Of a stretch of 64,000 bases of DNA, positions 1 through 9,958 are shown in pieces. The stretch is taken from NCBI GenBank assembly GCA_902594245.1, contig CACJLM010000001.1, forward strand, positions 71,591 to 135,590. The letters run 5' to 3'. Positions within the stretch are counted from its first letter, which is position 1; each line of letters starts with the position of its first letter. The DNA comes from an uncultured Pelagibacteraceae bacterium (GTDB taxonomy: Bacteria; Pseudomonadota; Alphaproteobacteria; Pelagibacterales; Pelagibacteraceae). Below the pieces are notes generated by a model. That model saw only the letters and a program-made list of their open reading frames with translations, ran no database searches and was not told the origin of the DNA. Both the position numbers and the translations under genes were made by a program.

Positions 1-1281
1 TTAGAGGTATGGAGGAAAACTGCTCCTTGGCAAAGATCATACATCATAAGAAGAATTGCAGACAAGATGAGAGAAAAACAAGATCTTTTGGCAAAGTGGA
101 TGACATTGGAAGTAGGTAAACCTTTAGCAGAAGCAAAAGGAGAGATTAATGGAGCTGCAGATATTTTCGAGTGGAATGCTGAAGAAACAAAAAGAATTTA
201 TGGTCAGACTGTAGAAAGTAGATTTGAAGATACTAGAGTGCATGTTTATTACCAGCCAGTAGGAGTAGTTGCCGCTTTATCACCATGGAACTTTCCAGCA
301 GTTTTATCAGCAAGAAAAATTTCAACTGCTTTAGCTGCGGGCTGTTCTGTTATTATCAAACCTGATGTAATTACTCCAGGTGTAGTAATGCAAATGGTTG
401 ATATTTGTAGAGAATGTGGTGTGCCTCCAGGTGTAGTAAATCTTTTATCAGGTGATCCACCAAGTATTGCTCAACAATTGATTGCCTCTGATATTGTCAA
501 AAAGATTTCAATTACAGGATCGTCAAGAGTTGGAAAACTTATTTTAAAGCAAGCTGCTGATAAAGTTCAAAGAGTTACCATGGAACTTAGCGGTCATTCA
601 CCTTTTATTGTTTTTGATGATGCAGACACTAAAAAAGCTGCAGATATGGCTATAGCTGCAAAATTTAGAAATAATGGACAAGTATGTATATCTCCTAATA
701 GATTTTATATTCATGAGAGTAAGAAAGATGAGTTTGTAAATTTATTTGTAGATAAAACAAAAAAATTAAAGATTGGGGATGGAATGAACCCAGAAACACA
801 ATTGGGTCCATTAACTACCAAGAAAAGATTAAATGAGATAGAAGAGTTAGTTGAAAAAACTAAGCAAGAAGGAGCTAAAGTTTTATATGGTGGAAAAAGA
901 CCAGCAGGATTTAATAAAGGATTTTTTTATGAGCCAACAATATTTGATAATGTGAAAGATGATTATACTATAATGAAACAAGAACCATTTGGACCATTAG
1001 TACCTATGCTTTCATTTAAATCTTTCGAAGAAGTTATTGAAAGAGCAAACAATCATGAACTTGGTTTATGTAGTTATGTTTGTACTAATTCAATGGAAAA
1101 AGCACATCTTGCATCTGAACAGTTAGAAACAGGAACTGTAGGAGTAAATACAGGTATGATTGCAATTGCAGAAGCACCTTTTGGTGGAATTAAACAAAGT
1201 GGATATGGGAGAGAAGGAGGCTCAAATGCAATTAAAGATTATTTAAATGTAAAGTATACCCATATGGGATTGAAAGGATAA
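1..1281 (+). CDS. gabD: NAD(P)-dependent aldehyde dehydrogenase, succinate-semialdehyde dehydrogenase-like (5' truncated by window edge)
   Basis: Frame 1 is open from base 1 (LEVWRKTAPWQRSYIIRRIADKMREK...), so the CDS starts upstream of the window. ALDH motifs VTMELSGHSPFIVF and NNGQVCISPNRF. Confidence 0.85.
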   Translation, partial: LEVWRKTAPWQRSYIIRRIADKMREKQDLLAKWMTLEVGKPLAEAKGEINGAADIFEWNAEETKRIYGQTVESRFEDTRVHVYYQPVGVVAALSPWNFPAVLSARKISTALAAGCSVIIKPDVITPGVVMQMVDICRECGVPPGVVNLLSGDPPSIAQQLIASDIVKKISITGSSRVGKLILKQAADKVQRVTMELSGHSPFIVFDDADTKKAADMAIAAKFRNNGQVCISPNRFYIHESKKDEFVNLFVDKTKKLKIGDGMNPETQLGPLTTKKRLNEIEELVEKTKQEGAKVLYGGKRPAGFNKGFFYEPTIFDNVKDDYTIMKQEPFGPLVPMLSFKSFEEVIERANNHELGLCSYVCTNSMEKAHLASEQLETGTVGVNTGMIAIAEAPFGGIKQSGYGREGGSNAIKDYLNVKYTHMGLKG

Positions 1282-1285
1282 TGTA

Positions 1286-2134
1286 ATGAGATTATTAAGA
1301 ATAGGAGAAGCAGGATCAGAGAAACCTGCTTTAATAGACAATGAAAATAAATACAGAGATTTATCATCAATAATAAAAGATTTAAATCCTGATACATTAA
1401 ATTTTGAAACTTTAGATAAAATTAAAACTACAGATACGTCAAAACTTCCAGCGTTAGACTCAAATCTTAGAATTGGTGCATGTGTATCTAAACCATCTAA
1501 ATTTATAGGAATTGGTTTGAATTTTAAAGATCATGCAGAAGAACAAAATCTTCCAATTCCAAAAGAACCAATAATTTTTTCAAAGTTTACAAGTTGTATT
1601 ACTGGACCTAATGATCCAATCATTGTCCCAAAAGGATCTAATCATACAGACTGGGAGGTTGAATTAGGTTTTGTGATTGGAAAAAAGGCAATAAATGTTA
1701 GTGTTGAAAATGCATTAGATCATGTTCTTGGTTTTTTTCTTGTTAATGATGTAAGTGAGAGAAACTTTCAAAAAAATAAAGGTTTAACTTGGGACAAAGG
1801 TAAAGGTTTTGATACTTTTGGTCCTATAGGTCCTTATATAGTTACAACAGATGAGTTGCCAGATTTTCAGAAACTAAATATGTTTTTAGATGTTGATGGT
1901 AAGAGAATGCAAACTGGAAACACTGAGAAAATGATCTTTGACATTAAAACTTTAGTTTCTTACATGAGTTCTTGTATGAGTTTACATCCAGGTGATATTT
2001 GTTGCACAGGTACACCTCCAGGCGTTGGTGAAAATATGAAACCTCCAATTTTTCTAAGAGGTGGGGAGGAAGTTACTTTAGGTATTGATAAATTAGGTCA
2101 ACAAAAGCATCAAGTTGTTCCTTATAAAGATTAA
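1286..2134 (+). CDS. Fumarylacetoacetate hydrolase family protein
   Basis: KFIGIGLNFKDHAEEQNLPIPKEPIIFSKF and GDICCTGTPPGVG motifs typical of the FAH family. Confidence 0.85.
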   Translation: MRLLRIGEAGSEKPALIDNENKYRDLSSIIKDLNPDTLNFETLDKIKTTDTSKLPALDSNLRIGACVSKPSKFIGIGLNFKDHAEEQNLPIPKEPIIFSKFTSCITGPNDPIIVPKGSNHTDWEVELGFVIGKKAINVSVENALDHVLGFFLVNDVSERNFQKNKGLTWDKGKGFDTFGPIGPYIVTTDELPDFQKLNMFLDVDGKRMQTGNTEKMIFDIKTLVSYMSSCMSLHPGDICCTGTPPGVGENMKPPIFLRGGEEVTLGIDKLGQQKHQVVPYKD

Positions 2135-2147
2135 TTACTAAAATTTA

Positions 2148-2855
2148 ATGATCGAATTAATTATTGCATTAGGTGCTGGGTTAATAAGTTTTTTATCTCC
2201 CTGTGTACTTCCACTTATACCTGGCTATATTTCTTATATCTCAGGCAGTTCATTAAATGAGCTAATTGAAAAAAAAAATGTAAATATATTTCCTATTATT
2301 CTGTTCACTGTTGGTTTCTCTATAGTTTTTATAATTTTTGGTGCTGCTTCAACTTTTTTAGGAAAAGTGTTATTACAAAATTCATATGAATTAAGAATTG
2401 TTGCAGGATTGATTATAATAATCTTATCTCTCCACATTATTGGTATTTTTAATATTAAATTTTTGAATTACGAAAAAAGAATAGAAGCTAATGTAGGTAG
2501 AAACTTTTTTAGTCCAATTTTAATCGGTATGGCTTTTGCTTTTGGATGGACTCCATGTATTGGCCCAATTCTTGGATCAATTTTGATCTTAGCTTCAACA
2601 GAAGAAAGTTTAGTTAGAGGAATTTTGCTTTTATTTTCTTATTCTATTGGGCTTGCTTTACCATTTATTTTATCAGGATACTTAATACAGAAATTTTTGA
2701 TATTTTCAAAAAATTTCAAAAAAAACATAAATAAAGTATCTAAAATTGGAGGAATTATTTTATTAATTACAGGCATTTTAATCATAACAAATCAATTACA
2801 AGCATTAGGATTTTACTTACTTAATGTATTTCCTTTTTTACAAAATTTTGGATAA
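2148..2855 (+). CDS. ccdA: Cytochrome c biogenesis protein CcdA-like membrane protein
   Basis: SFLSPCVLPLIPGYISYISG and FGWTPCIGPILGSIL, the conserved CcdA/DsbD transmembrane cysteine motifs. Confidence 0.88.
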   Translation: MIELIIALGAGLISFLSPCVLPLIPGYISYISGSSLNELIEKKNVNIFPIILFTVGFSIVFIIFGAASTFLGKVLLQNSYELRIVAGLIIIILSLHIIGIFNIKFLNYEKRIEANVGRNFFSPILIGMAFAFGWTPCIGPILGSILILASTEESLVRGILLLFSYSIGLALPFILSGYLIQKFLIFSKNFKKNINKVSKIGGIILLITGILIITNQLQALGFYLLNVFPFLQNFG

Positions 2856-2862
2856 TTAACTT

Positions 2863-3441
2863 ATGAAAATTTATCAAATTGATTCAAGTGCTCGAAAAAA
2901 GGGATCTACATCAAGAGCTTTAGCAAAAAAATTACTAAATAAAATAAAAAAACCTGAAGACGAAGTAATTTATAGAGATTTAAATGATGAAATGGTTTTT
3001 GTTACAGGATTAACAGAGTCAGGGATGAATATTGATGAAAAGGATCAAAATGATAATCATAAAAAAATGTTTGAACTTTCTAATCAATTAGTAAAAGAAC
3101 TTAAAGAAAGTGATATAATTATAATATCCGCTCCAATTTATAATTACGGCCCTCCCGCAACATTAAAAGCTTGGTCAGACCTTGCGGCTAGAGTTGGAGA
3201 AACTTTTAGATTTAAAGAAAATGGCAGAAGAGAAGGTTTGTTAAAAAATAAAAAAGCATATTTGGTAATTACTTCTGGTGGAACAAAACTTAATAGTAAT
3301 GAGGATTTTTTGACTCCGTGGTTAAAATTTATACTTAATTTTTTTGGTATCGAAAAAGTTGAGGTTATTAGTGCTGATCAAATGGCACTGAATTATGATA
3401 AATCAATAAGGGATGCTGAAAATCAAATAGAAAATATTTAA
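2863..3441 (+). CDS. NAD(P)H-dependent FMN reductase / azoreductase-like flavodoxin-fold protein
   Basis: N-terminal DSSARKKGSTSRALAKKL, SAPIYNYGPPATLKAWSD, VITSGGTKL. Confidence 0.75.
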   Translation: MKIYQIDSSARKKGSTSRALAKKLLNKIKKPEDEVIYRDLNDEMVFVTGLTESGMNIDEKDQNDNHKKMFELSNQLVKELKESDIIIISAPIYNYGPPATLKAWSDLAARVGETFRFKENGRREGLLKNKKAYLVITSGGTKLNSNEDFLTPWLKFILNFFGIEKVEVISADQMALNYDKSIRDAENQIENI

Positions 3442-3447
3442 AAAAAA

Positions 3448-4743
3448 ATGTTTAAAAATAAATTTTTACAAATTTTTTTATTTGTTATTTTTTTAATTAT
3501 TTCTTTAATATTGTTAAAAAAATTTAATAAATATTATTCTAAAAATGATTTTGCAAAGATAATAATCTTGAGTATTTTAGCAATTAACTTTTTTTTTGGT
3601 TTTATTATAAAAAAATTCTCAAAAATAAGTTTGATTTTTTTTAGTTATTTCTTGATAATCATATATTCAGTAAATGGTTTATTAGTATATTTTGATTTAC
3701 AGAATTTACCTGAAAAACAAAAAGAAAAAATACTTAGTAAAAAAAATATTAAATTTGATAAACGAAAGATTTTAGAAGTAGTTAAAGATGAGAGAATTTT
3801 AGGAAAAGATATATACCCTCATGTTGTCCCAAGAGAGTTTTTAAAACAAAATAGAGATGAAATTCCTTTAACACCTTTGCCTAATACAATGTTTGTTTCA
3901 TGTAATGAGTTTGGAGAATGGAAGTATATCCAAACAGATAAACTTGGTTTTAATAATAAAGAATTTTTGAATTCTTTTGATATATTATTAATGGGAGACT
4001 CTTTTGCAGAAGGATCTTGTGTTAAACAAGAGCATGAACCAGCTAGTTTATTTCAAAATAATCATCAGTTAAAAACATACAGTATAGGTATATCAGGCAA
4101 TGGCCCTTTGCTAAGTTTAGCTTTAGCGCATGAAATAAAATTGATAACAGAGTTTGATTACATTGTTTGGTTTATTTTTGATAATGATTTCTATGATCTA
4201 GGTATAGAAATGAATTCAAATTATCTAAAAAAATACTTAAATAAGGATTTTGTGAGTCATAATTATTTTTCTCAGATTGAGAATAATATAGATTTTCAAA
4301 AAAAATATATTGAAGATAATTTAAATAGTTTTAAAAGTGGATTTTCTTTAAAAGAAAGTATTTTAGAACTTAAGCCACTTATTTATAGAATAAATAAATT
4401 GATAAGCCAGAAAGAACCTGAGGACAGCATAGGATATGATAAAGGAATATTTAAAAAAATATTTAATAAAATAGTTTATTTATATCCAGATAAAAAAATA
4501 TTTGTTGTTTACTTGCCAGAAACAACTTGTTTTGAAAAAAGACCGATCGAATGTAGTCAACGTTTTAATGAAATAAGCAGTCTTTCAGATAAGATAATTT
4601 ATTTAAACTTTTTTGAATATTTAAAAAATAATTTTCAAAACTATAAAGAGATTTATGCTCTTGGACAAGATAGGGCTCATTTCTCACCTACTGGTTACAA
4701 TCAATTAGTAAATTTCATTTATAACAAAATCCAAAGCTTCTAA
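3448..4743 (+). CDS. Membrane-anchored SGNH-hydrolase-like protein
   Basis: N-terminal TM segments, then LLMGDSFAEGSC (GDS block) and a C-terminal DRAHFSPTGYNQL (Dxx H block). Confidence 0.6.
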   Translation: MFKNKFLQIFLFVIFLIISLILLKKFNKYYSKNDFAKIIILSILAINFFFGFIIKKFSKISLIFFSYFLIIIYSVNGLLVYFDLQNLPEKQKEKILSKKNIKFDKRKILEVVKDERILGKDIYPHVVPREFLKQNRDEIPLTPLPNTMFVSCNEFGEWKYIQTDKLGFNNKEFLNSFDILLMGDSFAEGSCVKQEHEPASLFQNNHQLKTYSIGISGNGPLLSLALAHEIKLITEFDYIVWFIFDNDFYDLGIEMNSNYLKKYLNKDFVSHNYFSQIENNIDFQKKYIEDNLNSFKSGFSLKESILELKPLIYRINKLISQKEPEDSIGYDKGIFKKIFNKIVYLYPDKKIFVVYLPETTCFEKRPIECSQRFNEISSLSDKIIYLNFFEYLKNNFQNYKEIYALGQDRAHFSPTGYNQLVNFIYNKIQSF

Positions 4744-4747
4744 AAAT

Positions 4748-5035
4748 ATGAAAAAAACAATCAATACTGACGATGTAATATTTAATTTTTTTAAACAAAT
4801 CTGTGATGAAAAAGATGATCAAAAATGTATTGAACTTGGTAATAATTGGATAAAGGCTATGGAAACAAATTTAATAAAGATGGAAGCAAACTTAGATGAA
4901 AAAGATAAGACTAGATACAAAGAGGATATTCAAAATAATCGTAATCATTTAAATAGTCTTAAAGGAAAAAATTCATCTGAGTGGAGAGAATATGCAACTA
5001 AATGTATGATTGAAATAATGGATAATAAGGTATAA
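4748..5035 (+). CDS. Hypothetical protein
   Basis: Intact 95 aa ORF, 4 nt after the upstream gene; no recognised domain. Confidence 0.55.
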   Translation: MKKTINTDDVIFNFFKQICDEKDDQKCIELGNNWIKAMETNLIKMEANLDEKDKTRYKEDIQNNRNHLNSLKGKNSSEWREYATKCMIEIMDNKV

Positions 5036-5044
5036 ATATTTCTA

Positions 5045-5108
5045 TAAGGGGTGTCGTTACAGACTGAGATTAAACCCTAAGAACCTGTCCGGTAATTCAG
5101 AAAGGGAG
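5045..5108 (+). promoter_or_regulatory. TPP riboswitch (THI element)
   Basis: aaggggtgtcgttacagaCTGAGAttaaACCCtaaGAACCTGtccggtaattcagaaAGGGAg contains the conserved CUGAGA / ACCC / GAACCUG / GGGA blocks, ending just before the ATG at 5113. Confidence 0.93.
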
Positions 5109-5112
5109 AATA

Positions 5113-6561
5113 ATGGATAAAACATATTTTTTAAGTCAATCAACATCATTGATACTAGTCATTATAATTAGTTTTATATTTGCTTTCTTAGGCATATATC
5201 ATTCAAAAAAAAATCAGGGGCTTAGTAACTATCTAACCGCAAATAGAAATATTGGACTATTTTCTCTAACAACAAGTTTAACTGCTTCAGCTTTAGGAGC
5301 TTGGATTTTATTTGGACCAGCCTCAGCAGCGACTTGGGGAGGTATAGGTTCCATAATAGGATATTCATTAGGTACAGCTTTTCCAATGTTTTTTTTAATT
5401 TATTTAGGAAAAAAAATTAGAAAAGAATTTCCCAAAGGATCTTCTTTAATTGAGTTTATGAGAAAAAAGTTTGGAAAAAGTTTGTTCAAACTTATTCTAT
5501 TAATGACAATTTTTTACATGTTTATTTTTTTATGTGCAGAAGTTACAGCTATCTCAGTCTTAATAAATTATATTTCAGGTACGGAACTTTGGATTACTGC
5601 TCTTATTGTCTTGCTAACTACATTAATCTATACACTATATGGAGGATTAAGAGCATCAATATTTACTGACAAAATCCAAATGGTAGTTATTGGAGTTTTG
5701 TTGTTAATTTCTTTGGTATACATAACTTCATTCACAGGTTCTGAATTTTCTTTTGAATTTATTGAGGAGAAAAACCCTCATCTTTTAAGTCCATCTTATA
5801 TACCCAGTTATACTGCTGGTTTAACTTTTTTTATTGCTGTTGCAGCAACTAATTTATTTCACCAAGGTAATTGGCAACGTGTTTATGCTGCAAAAAATTT
5901 TGACACGCTGAAAAAAAGTCTAATTATTTCATTTTATATCATTATACCAATAGTCTTTTATATGGGATTTGCTGGAATGGTTGCTTTTTCAATAGACCCA
6001 TCAACAAGACCTGATCTTGGATTTTTTACACTATTACTAAAAGAGCAAAAAGAAATATTATCGTTAGTTGTGGTTATACTTGGTTTAACCTTAACAATTT
6101 CTACAGTCGATACTTTAGTAAATGCAATATCAAGTCTAATAGTAGTAGATGGTAAAGCAACTTTTAATCTGGATAAAAAAACTAATTATTTAAATTTTTC
6201 TAAGTATGTAATCTTATTTTTATCTTTAATTTCTTTCATTGTTGCATCTAAAGGATTTGATATTTTATACTTGTTTTTATTAGCTGATTTATTTTGTTGT
6301 GCTTTTGCCTTAACAGTTTTTTTTAGTTTCTATGATAAAAGTATAAACGAAAAAGTTGCATACTTATCAATTATAATTGGATTAGTTGCGGGTTTTTTGA
6401 TTTTTCCTACACCTGATTTTTCAAAAAGTTTATTGGTTGGAATTTTAATTTCCGTAGATTCTTTTCCACCTTTTGTTTCCCAATCATTGTTATTTTTATC
6501 ATTTGTAGTAGCAACATTTTTACCATTATTAGTTTTAAAAGCTAAAAAGATTAGTCATTAG
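5113..6561 (+). CDS. thiV: Sodium:solute symporter family protein, putative thiamin-pyrimidine (HMP) transporter ThiV
   Basis: SSSF-type multi-TM protein directly downstream of a TPP riboswitch; SAR11 ThiV is an SSSF protein under TPP-riboswitch control. Confidence 0.8.
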   Translation: MDKTYFLSQSTSLILVIIISFIFAFLGIYHSKKNQGLSNYLTANRNIGLFSLTTSLTASALGAWILFGPASAATWGGIGSIIGYSLGTAFPMFFLIYLGKKIRKEFPKGSSLIEFMRKKFGKSLFKLILLMTIFYMFIFLCAEVTAISVLINYISGTELWITALIVLLTTLIYTLYGGLRASIFTDKIQMVVIGVLLLISLVYITSFTGSEFSFEFIEEKNPHLLSPSYIPSYTAGLTFFIAVAATNLFHQGNWQRVYAAKNFDTLKKSLIISFYIIIPIVFYMGFAGMVAFSIDPSTRPDLGFFTLLLKEQKEILSLVVVILGLTLTISTVDTLVNAISSLIVVDGKATFNLDKKTNYLNFSKYVILFLSLISFIVASKGFDILYLFLLADLFCCAFALTVFFSFYDKSINEKVAYLSIIIGLVAGFLIFPTPDFSKSLLVGILISVDSFPPFVSQSLLFLSFVVATFLPLLVLKAKKISH

Positions 6562-6601
6562 TTGATTGTAATAATAAAATTAATAGTTATATATCTGCTA
6601 A

Positions 6602-7537
6602 ATGGCGGACAATCAGATAACTATAAGTGATCTTTCAAAAGTATATGATAATGGCTTTACTGCTTTAAAAAATATTAATTTAGATATTAAAAAAGGAGAA
6701 ATTTTTGCAATGCTTGGTCCAAATGGAGCAGGCAAGACTACTTTGATAAGTATTATTTGTGGAATAGTAAATCCAACTTCAGGTGAGGTGAAAGTAGATA
6801 ATTTTGATATTATTAATGATTATAGAGAAACTAGATCGAAAATAGGATTGGTACCTCAAGAATTAACGTTAGAACAATTTGAAACAGTATTTAACAATGT
6901 ATCTTATTCAAGAGGTCTTTATGGAAAAAAACCTAGCCCCAGTCATATAGAGAAAATTTTAAAACAATTAAGTCTGTGGGATAAAAAAGATCTTAGACTA
7001 AGACAATTATCAGGTGGTATGAAACGAAGAGTTTTAATTGCAAAAGCGTTATCTCATGAACCTTCAATCTTATTTTTAGATGAACCCACAGCAGGCGTAG
7101 ATGTTGAGTTAAGAAAAGATATGTGGAAAATTGTAGAAAATTTGAGAAAGACTGGTGTAACAATTATTTTAACAACCCATTACATTGAGGAAGCAGAAGC
7201 AATTGCTGATAGGGTTGGTGTCATAAATCAAGGAGAGATTATTGTTGTTGATGATACAAAAGAATTATTAAAGAAAATGGGACATAAAAAATTAACGGTG
7301 GAATTACAAGAAAATATAAATGAAATTCCTTCATCACTTAATAAATATAATTTATCATTAGGAACAAACAAAATGAGTTTAGACTACACTTATAATGTCC
7401 AAGCTAAACAAACGGGAATTACAAATTTATTACAAGACTTAAAAGATGCAGGTTTAAAATTAAAAGATTTAAAAACAGAGCAAAGCACATTAGAAAAAAT
7501 TTTTGTAAGTTTAGTAAAGGAAAAAAATGAAAATTAA
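6602..7537 (+). CDS. ABC transporter ATP-binding protein (ABC-2 exporter type)
   Basis: Walker [10 protein letters not shown], signature LSGGMKRR, Walker [13 protein letters not shown]. Confidence 0.9.
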   Translation: MADNQITISDLSKVYDNGFTALKNINLDIKKGEIFAMLGPNGAGKTTLISIICGIVNPTSGEVKVDNFDIINDYRETRSKIGLVPQELTLEQFETVFNNVSYSRGLYGKKPSPSHIEKILKQLSLWDKKDLRLRQLSGGMKRRVLIAKALSHEPSILFLDEPTAGVDVELRKDMWKIVENLRKTGVTIILTTHYIEEAEAIADRVGVINQGEIIVVDDTKELLKKMGHKKLTVELQENINEIPSSLNKYNLSLGTNKMSLDYTYNVQAKQTGITNLLQDLKDAGLKLKDLKTEQSTLEKIFVSLVKEKNEN

Positions 7538-8294
7538 TCATTTAGCATTAAAAGCAATATATCTTCATGAAATGGATAGGTTCAGAAGAACTTTGACACA
7601 ATCTTTATTATCACCAGTATTAACAACCTCACTATATTTTATTGTTTTTGGCTCTGTTATTGGAGGCTATGTGGAAAAAATAGATGGAATAAGTTATGGA
7701 TCTTATATTGTTCCAGGTTTATTGATGTTAACTTTGTTAACCCAGTCAATTAGCAACACATCGTTTGGAATCTTTTTTCCGAAATTTAATGGAACAATTT
7801 ATGAAATACTTGCAGCTCCAATTTCAACATTTGAAGTAGTTCTCGCTTTTGTTGGAGCAGGAGCAACAAAAACATTAATTGTTAGTATAATTATATTTAT
7901 CACGTCTTTATTTTTTGTTGATGTCCAAGTGAAATACCCTTTATTGATGATTTTTTTACTAATTTTAGTTGCATTTACTTTTGCGTTATTTGGTTTCTTA
8001 ATAGGATTAATGAGTTCTGATTTTGAACAAATGTCAATTATTCCAACTTTATTTATAACTCCGATGGTATTTTTAGGGGGTAGTTTATACTCATTAGATA
8101 TGCTTCCACCTTTCTGGCAAGCAGTTACTTACTTTAATCCAGTTGTTTATCTAATTAACGGATTGAGATTTTCTTTCTATGGAGTTTCAGATTTTAATAT
8201 TTGGATAAGTATCGGTACAATGTTTTTGTTTTTAACAATTTGTATCACTGTTGTTACTGTGCTTCTTAAAAAAGGATATAATATAAAATCTTAA
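7527..8294 (+). CDS. ABC-2 type transporter permease
   Basis: Six-TM ABC-2 permease; start overlaps the ATPase gene by 11 nt. Confidence 0.85.
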   Translation: MKINHLALKAIYLHEMDRFRRTLTQSLLSPVLTTSLYFIVFGSVIGGYVEKIDGISYGSYIVPGLLMLTLLTQSISNTSFGIFFPKFNGTIYEILAAPISTFEVVLAFVGAGATKTLIVSIIIFITSLFFVDVQVKYPLLMIFLLILVAFTFALFGFLIGLMSSDFEQMSIIPTLFITPMVFLGGSLYSLDMLPPFWQAVTYFNPVVYLINGLRFSFYGVSDFNIWISIGTMFLFLTICITVVTVLLKKGYNIKS

Positions 8295-8314
8295 CTGACC
8301 CATTTCTGGGCCAG
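8295..8314 (-). terminator. Stem-loop (GAAA tetraloop) downstream of aceA
   Basis: On the minus strand CTGGCCCA-GAAA-TGGGTCAG, 8-bp stem with one G-U, followed by TTAAGATTTTATATT. Confidence 0.6.
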
Positions 8315-8348
8315 CTAAAACAACTAATATATAAGAGGAATTATTTTA

Positions 8349-9623
8349 TTAGAACTGTTCAGACTCAGTTGAGCCTTTCATTGCTGTTGTTGAGCTTTTT
8401 CCACTACTAATCGTATTAGAAACAGCATCAAAATAAGAAGTACCAACTTCTCTTTGATGTTTAACACTTGTGTAACCATCTTTCTCACGAGCAAATTCTT
8501 GTTGTTGGATTTTTGAATAAGCAGTCATGCCTTCTTTTTTATATTTTTCAGCTAATTCAAATATTGCAATATTTTGTGTGTGAAATCCTGCTAAAGTTAT
8601 AAATTGAAATTTATAACCCATTTTACTTATTTCTTTTTGAAAAGTTGCAATTTCATCATCTGATAAATGTTTTTTCCAATTAAAAGACGGAGAACAATTA
8701 TAAGCTAAAAGTTTCCCTGGAAATTTTTTATGAATAGCATCTGCAAATTTTTTTGCTTCTTCAAGATTTGGTGTAGCAGTTTCACACCAAATTAAATCAG
8801 AATAAGGTGCATAAGCTAAACCTCTTGAGATTGCTTGGTCGATACCAGCTTTTACATAATAAAAACCTTCTGGTGATCTTTCACCAGTCAAGAAAGGTTT
8901 ATCATTCTCATCATGATCGTTAGTTATTAGTTTTGCAGCGTTAGCATCTGTTCTTGCTAATATAATTAGTGGAACATCTGCGATATCCGCAGCTAACCTT
9001 GCTGCTTTCAAATTTTTTATCATTGTGCCTGTTGGAACAAGAACTTTTCCACCCATATGACCACATTTTTTTTCACTTGCTAACTGGTCTTCAAAGTGAA
9101 CACCTGCTGCTCCTGCTTTAATAAATTTTTTTGCAAGTTCAAATACATTTAATGGTCCACCGAAACCTGCTTCTCCATCAGCAATAATTGGCAACATATA
9201 ATCAACTTTTTTATTTTCTTGCATATCACCATCAGCAAGTTCCATATGTTGAATTTGATCAGCTCTTAATAATGCATTATTCATTGATTCAACTAATTTT
9301 GGTGCACTATCATATGGATATAATGATTGATCAGGATACATTTCACCAGCACTATTGGCATCAGCCGCAACTTGCCATCCACTTAGATAAATAGCTTTTA
9401 AACCTGCCTTAGCATGCTGAACAGCATGATTTCCAGATAATGAACCGAGTGTATTAACATAAGGCTCAGAATTTAATAAATTCCACAATTTAGTCGATTG
9501 TTGTTTACATAAAGAATACTCAATTTTTATAGAACCTCTCAATCTTTCAACTTCTTCTGGAGTATAATCTCTTTTAATTCCTGCAAATCTTTTTAAGTCG
9601 TATGAGATATTTTCTGCACTCAT
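8349..9623 (-). CDS. aceA: Isocitrate lyase
   Basis: [15 protein letters not shown] (KKCGH active site), NCSPSFNWK. Confidence 0.95.
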   Translation of the reverse strand: MSAENISYDLKRFAGIKRDYTPEEVERLRGSIKIEYSLCKQQSTKLWNLLNSEPYVNTLGSLSGNHAVQHAKAGLKAIYLSGWQVAADANSAGEMYPDQSLYPYDSAPKLVESMNNALLRADQIQHMELADGDMQENKKVDYMLPIIADGEAGFGGPLNVFELAKKFIKAGAAGVHFEDQLASEKKCGHMGGKVLVPTGTMIKNLKAARLAADIADVPLIILARTDANAAKLITNDHDENDKPFLTGERSPEGFYYVKAGIDQAISRGLAYAPYSDLIWCETATPNLEEAKKFADAIHKKFPGKLLAYNCSPSFNWKKHLSDDEIATFQKEISKMGYKFQFITLAGFHTQNIAIFELAEKYKKEGMTAYSKIQQQEFAREKDGYTSVKHQREVGTSYFDAVSNTISSGKSSTTAMKGSTESEQF

Positions 9624-9685
9624 TTATCGCATCCTTTGCTTTTAATATTTATGTAAAAAAATGAATTAAGTTGAACGAAATAGAA

Positions 9686-9847
9686 CTAGTTAGAGTCGTT
9701 TAGAGTCTCAACCAGATCTTTCATTCCACTTGAACCCCAATCACAGTGATCATCTCTCATGTAAATTCCTCTGCTATTATGCTTAGCAAGGTCTTCGTTG
9801 TTTATGATTTGAGCCTCATTTTCTGTATTTTTTAATTTTTCGTCCAT
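9686..9847 (-). CDS. Small hypothetical protein upstream of aceA (MDEKLKN... start preferred over the ORF-track start at 9886)
   Basis: 53 aa ORF codirectional with aceA; the ORF-track extension would run into the operator-like repeats. Confidence 0.55.
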   Translation of the reverse strand: MDEKLKNTENEAQIINNEDLAKHNSRGIYMRDDHCDWGSSGMKDLVETLNDSN

Positions 9848-9860
9848 GTAAATTATATAA

Positions 9861-9951
9861 TTTACAGAATTTACAAAATCTACCAAAAAGGATAAAATGC
9901 TTGTAAATGAAGGAAAAAAATTGTAAAAATTAATTTACAAAATTTACAAAT
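9861..9951. promoter_or_regulatory. Array of TTTACA half-sites (putative operator region of the RamB-like regulator)
   Basis: TTTACAGAA TTTACAAAA (9861-9878), TTGTAAATG (9901), TTGTAAAAA (9921), TTTACAAAA TTTACAAAT (9934-9951). Confidence 0.6.
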
Positions 9952-9958
9952 AGAAAAT

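Noticed and set aside
3420-3460. A-rich stretch between FMN reductase and SGNH gene as a promoter or terminator
   Set aside because: Only 6 nt of spacer and no stem; probably ordinary intergenic sequence in an operon.
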